6,168 bases of DNA, from assembly GCA_047625765.1 (NCBI GenBank), contig JBLHRE010000110.1:1-6168 (forward strand), in the 5' to 3' direction. Shown piece by piece: positions 1 to 5,758 of this stretch. The notes beneath the pieces were generated by a model. It worked only from the letters and a program-made list of their open reading frames with translations. It made no database searches and had not been told where the DNA came from. The stretch comes from JBLHRE01 sp047625765 (lineage in GTDB: Bacteria > Bacteroidota > Bacteroidia > Flavobacteriales > JBLHRE01). Position 1 is the stretch's first letter. Each line of letters starts with the position of its first letter. The position numbers were made by a program, and so were the translations under genes.

Positions 1-774
1 ATTGCATTGGTGTTCTTCGGCAGTAACCGCACAACCTGTTTTCTTTACCGAAGCAATGATTGCATCTGCATCCAATGGTTTTATCGTGTGAATATTAATA
101 ACTTCAGCATTGATACCTTCTGCAGCCAATGTCTCAGCAGCTTCCAAAGCTTCCCATACCAAATGTCCTGTAGCAAAAATACTTACATCCGTACCATCGA
201 TTAATGGCAATGCTTTTCCAATCTCGAACTTATCGGTAGCAGAAGTAAAGTTTGGCACCTTTGGACGACCAAAACGCAAATAAACAGGGCCTTCCATTTC
301 TGCAATAGCAATGGTTGCTGCTTTTGTTTGATTGTAATCGCAAGGATTAATTACCGTCATATGCGGCAACATTTTCATCAATCCAATATCTTCAAGTATT
401 TGGTGGGTAGCACCATCTTCGCCTAAAGTTAATCCTGCATGCGAAGCACAAATTTTTACATTCTTGCCAGAGTAGGCTACAGATTGTCTTATCTGATCGT
501 AAACACGACCCGTAGAAAAGTTTGCAAATGTTCCAGTAAAAGGAATTTTACCTCCAATGGTTAAACCAGCAGCAACACTTATCATGTTGGCTTCTGCAAT
601 ACCTGCTTGCATAAAACGATCTGGATGAGCTGCAGCAAAAGCGTCCATTTTAAGCGATCCCGTTAAATCAGCACAAAGTGCAACTACATTAGGGTTACTA
701 GCTCCTAATTCTGATAAACCAGCTCCAAATCCAGAGCGTGTATCCTTGTTACCTGTGTTTTCGAATTTTTTCAT
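1..774 (-). CDS. tkt: Transketolase C-terminal subunit (3' end beyond window)
   Basis: This is the C-terminal half of a split transketolase, which moves two-carbon ketol units between sugar phosphates in the non-oxidative pentose phosphate pathway; it must pair with the N-terminal subunit to bind thiamine diphosphate (TPP). The ATG at 772-774 opens a frame of 258 codons that runs off the left edge without a stop. The product begins MKKFENTGNKDTRSGFGAGL. Residues 58-63 are GIAEAN, which holds the glutamate (E61) that activates the cofactor in this family. Residues 111-130 are the conserved pyrimidine-domain stretch starting SHAGLTLGEDGATH. After about residue 185 comes the C-terminal transketolase domain (ATGHLVWEAL, then VINIHTIKPLD). 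Family members are usually a little over 300 residues, so roughly 50-60 are probably missing. The start lies one base after the stop of the VWA gene, and no Shine-Dalgarno sequence is evident, so translational coupling is likely. Identity is very secure; the gene symbol is generic. Confidence 0.95.
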   Translation of the reverse strand, partial: MKKFENTGNKDTRSGFGAGLSELGASNPNVVALCADLTGSLKMDAFAAAHPDRFMQAGIAEANMISVAAGLTIGGKIPFTGTFANFSTGRVYDQIRQSVAYSGKNVKICASHAGLTLGEDGATHQILEDIGLMKMLPHMTVINPCDYNQTKAATIAIAEMEGPVYLRFGRPKVPNFTSATDKFEIGKALPLIDGTDVSIFATGHLVWEALEAAETLAAEGINAEVINIHTIKPLDADAIIASVKKTGCAVTAEEHQCN

Positions 775-775
775 A

Positions 776-2173
776 CTACTTGCTAAGTTTAACTAAAACG
801 GAACCTCCCGGCACCACTGTAAATTGTTTATCAACCGTATAAAGATAAGATTGTGAACTCTTTGGGCGATATACTGCTCTATAATTTCCTGGTTGTAAAT
901 GTATAACCTCTTGTGATTTATTTGCTGCTAAATTACAGACCCAAATCCATTTATTGTCATTAAAATAATAAACACTTCCAATTCCGATACTTGGAGAATA
1001 GATGTTTACAAGGCCCGCTGGGGGGATAGTGATTTTGGTTTCTGTGCTTTGTCCTACACTTACTCCTTTTTCTATGTACCTAGGAAGAGTCAATATTTCT
1101 AAATCATATTTCCCCACCAAATACTCTTCTACACTATTAAATTGTTGAACATGTAGCGTTTGAGATTTTCCTGCTTGTCGAATAATGCATTGCAAATTTT
1201 CTGATCTTCTTGGTGCATTTAACCTTAATGTACCTTGAGGAGCGTTAATGCCAATTACATTATGTGTTCCTGGAATAACGGTAACGTTCTTTTTTTCTAC
1301 TGGAGGAATAGTGTGTACTATGATATCATAGGTAACCAAAGGGTCTAGATCGATGGTATCTGGAAGGCCAAAAACATTCATGGTATGCACAATGTTTTCT
1401 TTATGGTTTCCAGAAACATGATTGTAAAATGCCATGTTTACATTGGTTTCTGAGGCATTCTGGTAAGAATCAATTAGGTTGACTTGCGCAGTGGTGTTAT
1501 CTAAAGCTTGCGAAATAACAATACCCAGTACCTTTTTGAAAGTCATTTCGTCCGAGGCATCGAAATAGTTTCCTACACAGGTAAATTCGTCCTCTAAATC
1601 CATATTCGCACCAACTCCAATTACAAAAGGCTTGAGAACTATACCCGATTTTTGCAATCTTCGAGAAACAGCACAAGGGTCTTCATCACAGGCTTCTACA
1701 CCATCAGTAATAAGGATGATAATGTTTCTGGCATTTTCGTCTTTTGGAAAATCGCCCGCAGATTTCTCTAAGGAACGTGCAATAGGAGTAGTACCTCTAG
1801 GAGATATTTGCTTTAACTTATGTCGAATGCGGCCGTAATTGTTTGGACTAAAAGGAACTTCCAATCGAGTATCGTTGCAATCTTGCGGAGGAACAGGGCT
1901 TTGGTGTCCATAGACTCTTAATGCAAGTTCGAAGTTTTTTACAGGAATTTGTTCCAAACTATCGATCATGGTATTCAAAAGATTCCTGGCAATGTTTATT
2001 TTAGAATCGCTTTCCCAGCGGGCATACATACTTTGTGAACCATCAAAAACAAAAAGAATACGCGTAGTGCCATATTTTTTTTTGCCTTTCTGAGCAAAGG
2101 CGTTGCCGCCCAATACGATTAAAGCTGTTAAAATTAACAGCTTTAATGATTTATGTGATTGCTTATAAGGCAT
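776..2173 (-). CDS. Secreted VWA-domain protein with three C-terminal beta-type repeats
   Basis: The 465-residue product starts with a signal peptide: basic MPYKQSHKSLK, then a hydrophobic LLILTALIVL core, with likely cleavage after NAFA at residue 27. It is probably periplasmic or exported. Residues 36-225 form a von Willebrand factor A domain with a complete metal-ion-dependent adhesion site: D44-G-S46-Q-S48 (DxSxS), T128/T129 in SPRGTTP, and D157 in LITDG. Cysteines at 99, 162, 167 and 199 could form disulfides; C162 and C167 sit in ACDEDPC. From about residue 230 onward three similar segments follow (about 230-312, 313-386 and 387-465). Each has a GKYD/GNYR/VTYD-like strand and ends in a V-x-V-x-x-G-like motif, suggesting tandem beta domains. 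The exact role and ligand are unknown. The gene lies 3 bases after the transketolase N-subunit stop and 1 base before the C-subunit start, so it is almost certainly co-transcribed with both. Confidence 0.9.
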   Translation of the reverse strand: MPYKQSHKSLKLLILTALIVLGGNAFAQKGKKKYGTTRILFVFDGSQSMYARWESDSKINIARNLLNTMIDSLEQIPVKNFELALRVYGHQSPVPPQDCNDTRLEVPFSPNNYGRIRHKLKQISPRGTTPIARSLEKSAGDFPKDENARNIIILITDGVEACDEDPCAVSRRLQKSGIVLKPFVIGVGANMDLEDEFTCVGNYFDASDEMTFKKVLGIVISQALDNTTAQVNLIDSYQNASETNVNMAFYNHVSGNHKENIVHTMNVFGLPDTIDLDPLVTYDIIVHTIPPVEKKNVTVIPGTHNVIGINAPQGTLRLNAPRRSENLQCIIRQAGKSQTLHVQQFNSVEEYLVGKYDLEILTLPRYIEKGVSVGQSTETKITIPPAGLVNIYSPSIGIGSVYYFNDNKWIWVCNLAANKSQEVIHLQPGNYRAVYRPKSSQSYLYTVDKQFTVVPGGSVLVKLSK

Positions 2174-2176
2174 ATA

Positions 2177-3025
2177 TTAATAGTCGCCCATCGTTTCTTC
2201 TAACTGACCTAAAGCGTCAGCCAGTTGTGCGTCATTTGGAGCAATTCCGTGCCATTTGTGGGTACCTTCCATAAAGTCTACTTTGGCACCCATTTCGGTG
2301 TGCATAATAACAACGACTGGTTTTCCTTTTCCAGTATGTGTCTTCGCTTCTTTTAACCCAGCAACTACAGCATCAATGTCGTTTCCTTTAAGGATGTGCA
2401 ATACATCCCAACCAAAAGCTTTGAATTTATCTTCTATGCTTCCCATTGGCATTACATCTTCTGTAGCACCATCTATTTGTTGGCGGTTAAAGTCGATGGT
2501 TGCAATGATGTTATCTACTTTATGAGAGTTGCCATACAATGCAGCCTCCCAATTTTGACCTTCTTGCAACTCACCATCGCCATGCAAACTGTAAACAATG
2601 CTATCGTCATTGTTTAATTTTTTTGCTTGGGCAGCACCAAGTGCTACAGAAAGTCCTTGACCCAAAGAGCCAGAAGCTATTCTAATACCGGGCAAACCTT
2701 CGTGAGTAGTAGGGTGACCTTGTAGGCGTGTATTTATTTTTCTAAATGTTGCCAATTCTGCAACATCAAAATAACCAGAACGTGCTAATACACTATAAAA
2801 AACAGGAGAAATATGTCCGTTCGATAAGAAGAAGATATCCTGATTCTTTGCGTTCATATCAAAGGGCTTCGCATCATGATTCATCAAATCGAAATACAAA
2901 GCAACAAAGAATTCGGTACAGCCAAGAGAACCACCTGGGTGACCCGAACTTACTGCATGTACCATGCGAACGATGTCGCGTCTTACTTGAGAACAAACTT
3001 TTTCTAATTCCATATTTTCAGCCAT
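2177..3025 (-). CDS. tkt: Transketolase N-terminal subunit
   Basis: This 282-residue protein is the TPP diphosphate-binding half of a split transketolase of the non-oxidative pentose phosphate pathway, acting in the cytosol as a complex with the C-terminal subunit. Visible family landmarks are SSGHPGGSLG (residues 26-35, with substrate/cofactor-binding H29), LSNGHISP (67-74), LQGHPTT (101-107), SGSLGQGLSVALG (118-130), and the TPP/metal motif beginning HGDGELQEGQNWE at 148 and ending in IDFN at 180. KWHG (257-260) is the usual conserved site near the C-terminus. The length is normal for a stand-alone N-subunit, so the split is natural rather than a broken full-length gene. The ATG at 3023-3025 is preferred because a promoter-like element sits 24 bases upstream; a second in-frame ATG at residue 5 is possible. 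It is the first gene of the operon. 1-Deoxyxylulose-5-phosphate synthase was considered and is not supported by length or motifs. Confidence 0.95.
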   Translation of the reverse strand: MAENMELEKVCSQVRRDIVRMVHAVSSGHPGGSLGCTEFFVALYFDLMNHDAKPFDMNAKNQDIFFLSNGHISPVFYSVLARSGYFDVAELATFRKINTRLQGHPTTHEGLPGIRIASGSLGQGLSVALGAAQAKKLNNDDSIVYSLHGDGELQEGQNWEAALYGNSHKVDNIIATIDFNRQQIDGATEDVMPMGSIEDKFKAFGWDVLHILKGNDIDAVVAGLKEAKTHTGKGKPVVVIMHTEMGAKVDFMEGTHKWHGIAPNDAQLADALGQLEETMGDY

Positions 3026-3049
3026 GAGATAGGATTATTTTTCAGGGGA

Positions 3050-3057
3050 CAAAAATA
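3050..3057 (-). promoter_or_regulatory. Candidate Bacteroidota -7 promoter element of the transketolase operon
   Basis: Read on the minus strand the sequence is TATTTTTG, a full match to the Bacteroidota -7 consensus TAnnTTTG. It ends 24 bases upstream of the transketolase N-subunit ATG, a sensible distance for a short leader. I do not see a convincing TTTG -33 element at the usual spacing, so this rests on the -7 match and the position only. Confidence 0.45.
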
Positions 3058-3186
3058 CGTTTTTCAGCTAAACGGAGGGTATAATTACCATGGAATACTT
3101 GAAGGGTTTGAAGTCTTTGAAAATGAAAAGAGTAGGGGAGAATAATTATTAATTATTAGTGAATAGTGATTAATAAAAAACCAACC

Positions 3187-3217
3187 GCCTGTCATGCTGA
3201 ATTTAGTGCAGCATCTA
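3187..3217 (+). repeat. 31-bp intergenic direct repeat, copy 1
   Basis: This copy is identical over 31 bases to 3366-3396. It contains an internal inverted repeat, ATGCTG (3194-3199) and CAGCAT (3209-3214), around a 9-base loop, so it can form a small hairpin on either strand. Unlike copy 2 it has no recognisable matching TGACA end after it, so it looks like a truncated element. Confidence 0.8.
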
Positions 3218-3365
3218 GAAATAGTTTGAATCAACTAACAGAGTTTACTTTTAAGTTTTTAATCTTTCCTTCTAAAATTTGACTTGTTTCGAAGAGTGAT
3301 GATCAATGGATGAATGTAAAAGTGAAAAGTCCTTCCGTATAGAAACAGAATCTCTTAGGAGCAAA

Positions 3366-3396
3366 GCCTGTCATGCTGAATTTAGTGCAGCATCTA
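3366..3396 (+). repeat. 31-bp intergenic direct repeat, copy 2
   Basis: This is an exact second copy of the 31-bp repeat, starting 179 bases after copy 1. The ATGCTG (3373-3378) and CAGCAT (3388-3393) hairpin is repeated. Here the repeat is the left end of a longer element running to 3433. Confidence 0.8.
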
Positions 3397-3433
3397 AAGT
3401 CTTGGAAGCTTTTCGACTCCGCTCAAAGTGACA
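3369..3433. repeat. 65-bp MITE/REP-like element with short inverted ends
   Basis: The element begins TGTCATGCTGA (3369-3379) and ends TCAAAGTGACA (3423-3433); the outer five and inner three bases of these ends are inverted complements. The right part holds TTCGACTCCGCTCAAAG. From general familiarity, many Bacteroidota genomes carry abundant intergenic elements beginning TGTCA...TGA and ending TCA...TGACA with a TCGA-containing interior. No transposase is present, so this would be a non-autonomous or structural repeat. Confidence 0.55.
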
Positions 3434-3443
3434 AAATGTGATA

Positions 3444-3564
3444 GTCGTCCTGAGTCAGTCTGTGGACTGATAAACTAGTCGAAGGAGACTATTCCAACAC
3501 CTAAAAATGGAATCCAAGACTCCCAAGATATGAGAGTTTAGCCACAGTCTACGCTCAGAATGGG
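3444..3564. repeat. Long imperfect palindrome next to the exonuclease gene
   Basis: Nested complementary blocks converge on about position 3502: CTGAG 3450-3454 with CTCAG 3554-3558; CTGTGG 3460-3465 with CCACAG 3542-3547; TAAACT 3471-3476 with AGTTTA 3535-3540; GGAG 3484-3487 with CTCC 3520-3523; ATTCCA 3491-3496 with TGGAAT 3508-3513. The left arm also contains a competing local hairpin, TCAGTC-TGTG-GACTGA (3455-3470). The outer end (CTGAG...GTC) resembles the neighbouring 65-bp element family. It stops 4 bases short of the exonuclease stop codon, so on the minus strand it would form a large structure in that gene's 3' untranslated region. No T-tract follows that would make it a textbook terminator. 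Confidence 0.6.
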
Positions 3565-3568
3565 TAGT

Positions 3569-4063
3569 TTATTTTTGTGCTATCAAGAAAAGTGCAGCAC
3601 AAGCACGTGCATCAGATAATGCTTGGTGATGTTCCAATTCAATTCCGTGAATTTTACAACAGGCATTCAAGTTTGCTGGACGGTATCCTTTTGCCTTGTA
3701 TATTTTCAAGGTGCATTCCCATTTTTCCGCAATGTTTAAATCTGAATAGTCAATAGCATAATCTCTCATGGTTTTTGACAAAGCGCCTCTATCAAAACTC
3801 TCGTTGTGCGCAACAATAGTTTTGCCACCAATACGCCTTTTTATTTCCGGGTATATTTCATTGAAACGTGGCGTGTTGCTGGTGTCTTTCTCGGTTATGC
3901 CATGCACCTGAATGTTATGCCAATTGTATTCGTTGTTTGGTGGTTGAATGAGGGAATGGTATTCATCGATGATTTCTCCATTTTCGATAGTAACAATACC
4001 AACTGAACAAATGTGATGGGTTTTTGCAGTTTCAAAATCAATGGCAGTAAAGGATGTTGTCAT
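3569..4063 (-). CDS. DEDDh 3'-5' exonuclease, DnaQ-like, stand-alone
   Basis: This 164-residue protein is a single exonuclease domain of the DnaQ/RNase T group, which removes nucleotides from 3' ends of DNA or RNA using two metal ions. All five catalytic residues are visible: D9 and E11 in AIDFETA (Exo I), D91 in HNESFDRG (Exo II), and H146 and D151 in HHQALSDARA (Exo III; the H-x4-D spacing defines the DEDDh class). GITEKD (55-60) and NLNACCKIHG (131-140) are also typical of the epsilon-like family. The length covers only the domain, with no polymerase-binding tail, BRCT or nuclease fusion, so replicative proofreading is only one possibility; repair or RNA processing are equally open. The ATG at 4061-4063 gives the natural domain start. 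No clear promoter or Shine-Dalgarno sequence was seen. It is separated from its neighbours by repeat-rich spacers and is probably transcribed on its own or from upstream. Confidence 0.92.
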   Translation of the reverse strand: MTTSFTAIDFETAKTHHICSVGIVTIENGEIIDEYHSLIQPPNNEYNWHNIQVHGITEKDTSNTPRFNEIYPEIKRRIGGKTIVAHNESFDRGALSKTMRDYAIDYSDLNIAEKWECTLKIYKAKGYRPANLNACCKIHGIELEHHQALSDARACAALFLIAQK

Positions 4064-4144
4064 AATTAGTTGTCTTTAGCGTATTCCTAAATAGTGGTTT
4101 TCAGATCATTCAATCGAACTAAAAATGGGTGCATATCAGCAATT

Positions 4145-4179
4145 ATCAAATCGTAGGGATTGCAAATCCGCACTAGCGA
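4145..4179 (-). repeat. GGATTTGCAATCC hairpin repeat, copy 1
   Basis: This repeat matches copy 3 (5272-5306) at 33 of 35 positions in the same orientation. The arms are 4153-4161 and 4165-4173, with a 3-base loop at 4162-4164. In a minus-strand transcript the arms pair as GUGCGGAUU with AAUCCCUAC, giving one C-C mismatch and one G-U pair. It lies 9 bases after the stop codon of the PD-(D/E)XK gene. There is no strong U-tract, so a terminator role is possible but unproven. Confidence 0.75.
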
Positions 4180-4188
4180 AAGAGGAGG

Positions 4189-5106
4189 CTAATTATAAAG
4201 CCAATTTTTGTTCTCTAATATCCAATCTCTAATCCTTTCAAGATTTCCCAATCCATTTTCAATAGTGTGAATCTGTTCCTGAAAATCTTTGGTGCGGTCA
4301 ATTTTCCCAGAAAAAACTCGAATAGAAAAACTCTTATTGTGTTTTTCAAATTTAGCCCATTCCGGAAGTTGTTCCTTTATTTTAAACTCAACTTCTACCG
4401 GAAAACCTTTAAAAGTTGCATCCGTATTGCCTTGTCCTAGTTTATGATAAAAGACAATGTCTTTTAATCTGTCGTCAAAAAGCATAGGCCAATCACTATT
4501 GTGAGGAACAATGTCCGGTTTTTTCATAATAAGACTAGGAAATTTATCTACTTTAAACTTCCAATACGAATGCCAGAAATTTTGGACTGGAAGGGAATTT
4601 ATAGGTTGATAACCGCGTCTTAGTTTTTCAGAAGCGATTTTCAATAATTCACTTTTGAATAGGTTTCTTTTCGAACCAACAAACTCAAGCCTTTCTGAAA
4701 TTGTTTCGTAGGTCAGGTAATTTTCAAAATCACTTTGGTTTTCGCAATACAGCGTAGGAGCAATTAAAATAGCAAATGCAAGGTCACATTCTTTGGTTGT
4801 TACATATTCCTCAGCACGTTTCACATAACGATTGAATTGTTCATTTTGAAATGATGCGTCCAGTTTATTCTCGATAAGAACAAATATTTTTTTCTCGTTA
4901 GAATTATATGAAAATAGGATATCTGTTTCTCCAAGTCCAAATGCGGAGAGACTTCTCCAGGCTCCATTTACTGAAGTTAATTTGGGGAGGTCTAACTCTC
5001 GAATAAACCAGTCACAAAATGTATTGTCAGTTGATAATTCTTCTAACAAAATTAAGTCAACATCTCTTTCTTGAATTGCTTCAACTGGTAAAATAGTTTG
5101 TTCCAT
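4189..5106 (-). CDS. PD-(D/E)XK nuclease-superfamily protein, orphan
   Basis: The 305-residue protein has the signature of a PD-(D/E)XK nuclease fold, most like the PDDEXK_4-type family. GETD (59-62) supplies D62, followed by a strand and VLIENK (76-81) giving the E79-x-K81 pair. The helix after it contains QNEQFNRYVKRAEEY (87-101), with the Q...RY pattern usual for this family. The N-terminal 55 residues include FCDWFIREL. The C-terminal half (about 175-305) is rich in aromatic residues (NFWHSYWKFK, WPMLFDD, DWILENKNWLYN) and may be a target-recognition or partner domain; I do not recognise it. Such proteins are often stand-alone and linked to DNA restriction or genome defence, but the substrate here is unknown. 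The ATG at 5104-5106 is well placed; there is no obvious Shine-Dalgarno or -7 element. No methyltransferase or other restriction partner is visible. Hairpin repeats lie on both sides, which suggests an inserted cassette. Confidence 0.8.
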   Translation of the reverse strand: MEQTILPVEAIQERDVDLILLEELSTDNTFCDWFIRELDLPKLTSVNGAWRSLSAFGLGETDILFSYNSNEKKIFVLIENKLDASFQNEQFNRYVKRAEEYVTTKECDLAFAILIAPTLYCENQSDFENYLTYETISERLEFVGSKRNLFKSELLKIASEKLRRGYQPINSLPVQNFWHSYWKFKVDKFPSLIMKKPDIVPHNSDWPMLFDDRLKDIVFYHKLGQGNTDATFKGFPVEVEFKIKEQLPEWAKFEKHNKSFSIRVFSGKIDRTKDFQEQIHTIENGLGNLERIRDWILENKNWLYN

Positions 5107-5155
5107 ATTTCGATTATTCTCAATTTCAGCTAGGGTTATCTATGCTCACACCCAT

Positions 5156-5190
5156 CGCTTGCGCGGATTTGCAATCCGTGCCAGCATATC
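5156..5190 (+). repeat. GGATTTGCAATCC hairpin repeat, copy 2 (inverted)
   Basis: The core is the same as in copies 1 and 3 but in the opposite orientation. On the plus strand GCGCGGATT (5161-5169) pairs with AATCCGTGC (5173-5181) around loop TGC, giving nine pairs including one G-T. The flanks differ from those of the other copies (CGCTT before, CAGCATATC after). It lies 49 bases upstream of the PD-(D/E)XK start codon, in that gene's likely leader or promoter region. Confidence 0.7.
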
Positions 5191-5271
5191 CCAACAATTT
5201 TCAACAATGATCTGTCCGCATAGCAATTAGTCTTTATATCAGTAATTCCAACTCCTAGCTCTGGATGCTAT

Positions 5272-5306
5272 ATTAAATCGTACGGATTGCAAATCCGCAC
5301 TAGCGA
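5272..5306 (-). repeat. GGATTTGCAATCC hairpin repeat, copy 3
   Basis: This is the best copy. In a minus-strand transcript GUGCGGAUU pairs with AAUCCGUAC (5292-5300 and 5280-5288 as plus-strand arms) around a UGC loop, giving nine continuous pairs with one G-U. It sits 17 bases after the stop of the frameshifted regulator segment. It is a near-identical direct repeat of copy 1, 1127 bases away, and the PD-(D/E)XK gene lies between them. Confidence 0.75.
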
Positions 5307-5323
5307 GGGGCTAGCCAAGGTTG

Positions 5324-5758
5324 CTATTTTAAATACCATTTACTATTTCTACTTTTTCCTTTGTTCACAGTATATTCGGATTTCTTTAAAAGGGCAGAAG
5401 TTGCTCCCGCAGATTTGTAACCTAAATGTTTCATTAATACTTCATTATTTGCCTCTCCATGGGTTCTTAAAAATTTAAAAAGCTTAATATGTTTTTCACT
5501 GTTAGGACCAGAAGGTAATGGTTTAGTCACTAGAAAGAATCCGTTATATTGTCGCCTTGGACAAACGTAAATGCCTGAATTATTCCCCTTTAATTCTATA
5601 TAGTCTTTAAATGGGGCAGTTTCAATACTGTTAATTATTTCTTCCCATGGATTTTGAACTAAATTGCTAATTAAGTTTTCTAAGTCTAAAACGTTTATAT
5701 ACCCTGTTTCATAAATACTATTTATAATTAATAGTTCCACAATTCCACAATTCCACAA
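5324..5758 (-). CDS. Out-of-frame C-terminal part of the AlbA_2/HATPase_c_4-type regulator
   Basis: This open frame encodes the remainder of the protein begun at 5728-6168 but lies in another frame. The frames overlap across the 8-bp tandem repeat. Its first possible start is a TTG inside the repeat, directly after an in-frame TAA, so independent translation is doubtful. The first eight codons are repeat-encoded. Native-looking sequence starts LLIINSIYETGYINVLDLENLI, and the last 60 residues (KHIKLFKFLRTHGEANNEVLMKHL..., written here only in part) resemble a winged helix-turn-helix, as commonly found at the C-terminus of this family. The end SRNSKWYLK before TAG at 5324-5326 fits a natural terminus. 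Joined to the upstream part with two repeat units, the visible protein would be 278 residues. It is therefore either the OFF-state remainder of a phase-variable gene or half of a frameshifted pseudogene. Confidence 0.7.
   Translation of the reverse strand: MWNCGIVELLIINSIYETGYINVLDLENLISNLVQNPWEEIINSIETAPFKDYIELKGNNSGIYVCPRRQYNGFFLVTKPLPSGPNSEKHIKLFKFLRTHGEANNEVLMKHLGYKSAGATSALLKKSEYTVNKGKSRNSKWYLK

Larger units (their letters stand above)
3058..3568. other. Gene-free intergenic region rich in palindromic repeats
   Basis: No credible coding frame is present between the transketolase operon promoter and the exonuclease stop. The right half is dominated by repeat elements: two 31-bp copies and a long imperfect palindrome, listed separately. 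The left part (3058-3180) is AT-rich, including a TAATTATTAATTATTA stretch near 3144-3160, with no gene-like signal. I see nothing recognisable in 3220-3360. Genes on both sides are minus-strand, so this region is both the 3' flank of the exonuclease gene and the upstream region of the transketolase operon. Confidence 0.7.

Noticed and set aside
7..204. Plus-strand open frame of 65 codons
   Set aside because: It is antisense to the conserved transketolase C-subunit and its translation resembles no protein family.
2177..3025. The short transketolase N-terminal frame as a truncated pseudogene
   Set aside because: Its length, complete TPP-binding motif and natural C-terminal end match the stand-alone subunit of split transketolases, and the partner subunit is present at 774 and below.
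2256..3027. Several plus-strand open frames of 70-95 codons
   Set aside because: All lie opposite the strongly conserved transketolase N-subunit, have no start signals and give low-complexity, non-protein-like translations.
3187..3396. Possible CRISPR array from the two identical 31-bp repeats
   Set aside because: There are only two copies, the 148-base gap is far too long for a spacer, and no cas gene is near.
3455..3470. TCAGTC-TGTG-GACTGA hairpin as a rho-independent terminator
   Set aside because: The stem is short and is not followed by a T-tract on either strand; it is better explained as part of the larger palindrome.
4145..5306. Insertion sequence with the hairpin repeats as terminal inverted repeats
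   Set aside because: The outer copies are direct rather than inverted, and the gene between them has a nuclease-like GETD...ENK motif with no DDE, tyrosine or serine recombinase signature.
5287..5478. Plus-strand frame of 63 codons beginning in hairpin repeat copy 3
   Set aside because: It starts inside the repeat (apparent codons from the loop region) and runs antisense to the winged-helix-like segment; no independent support.
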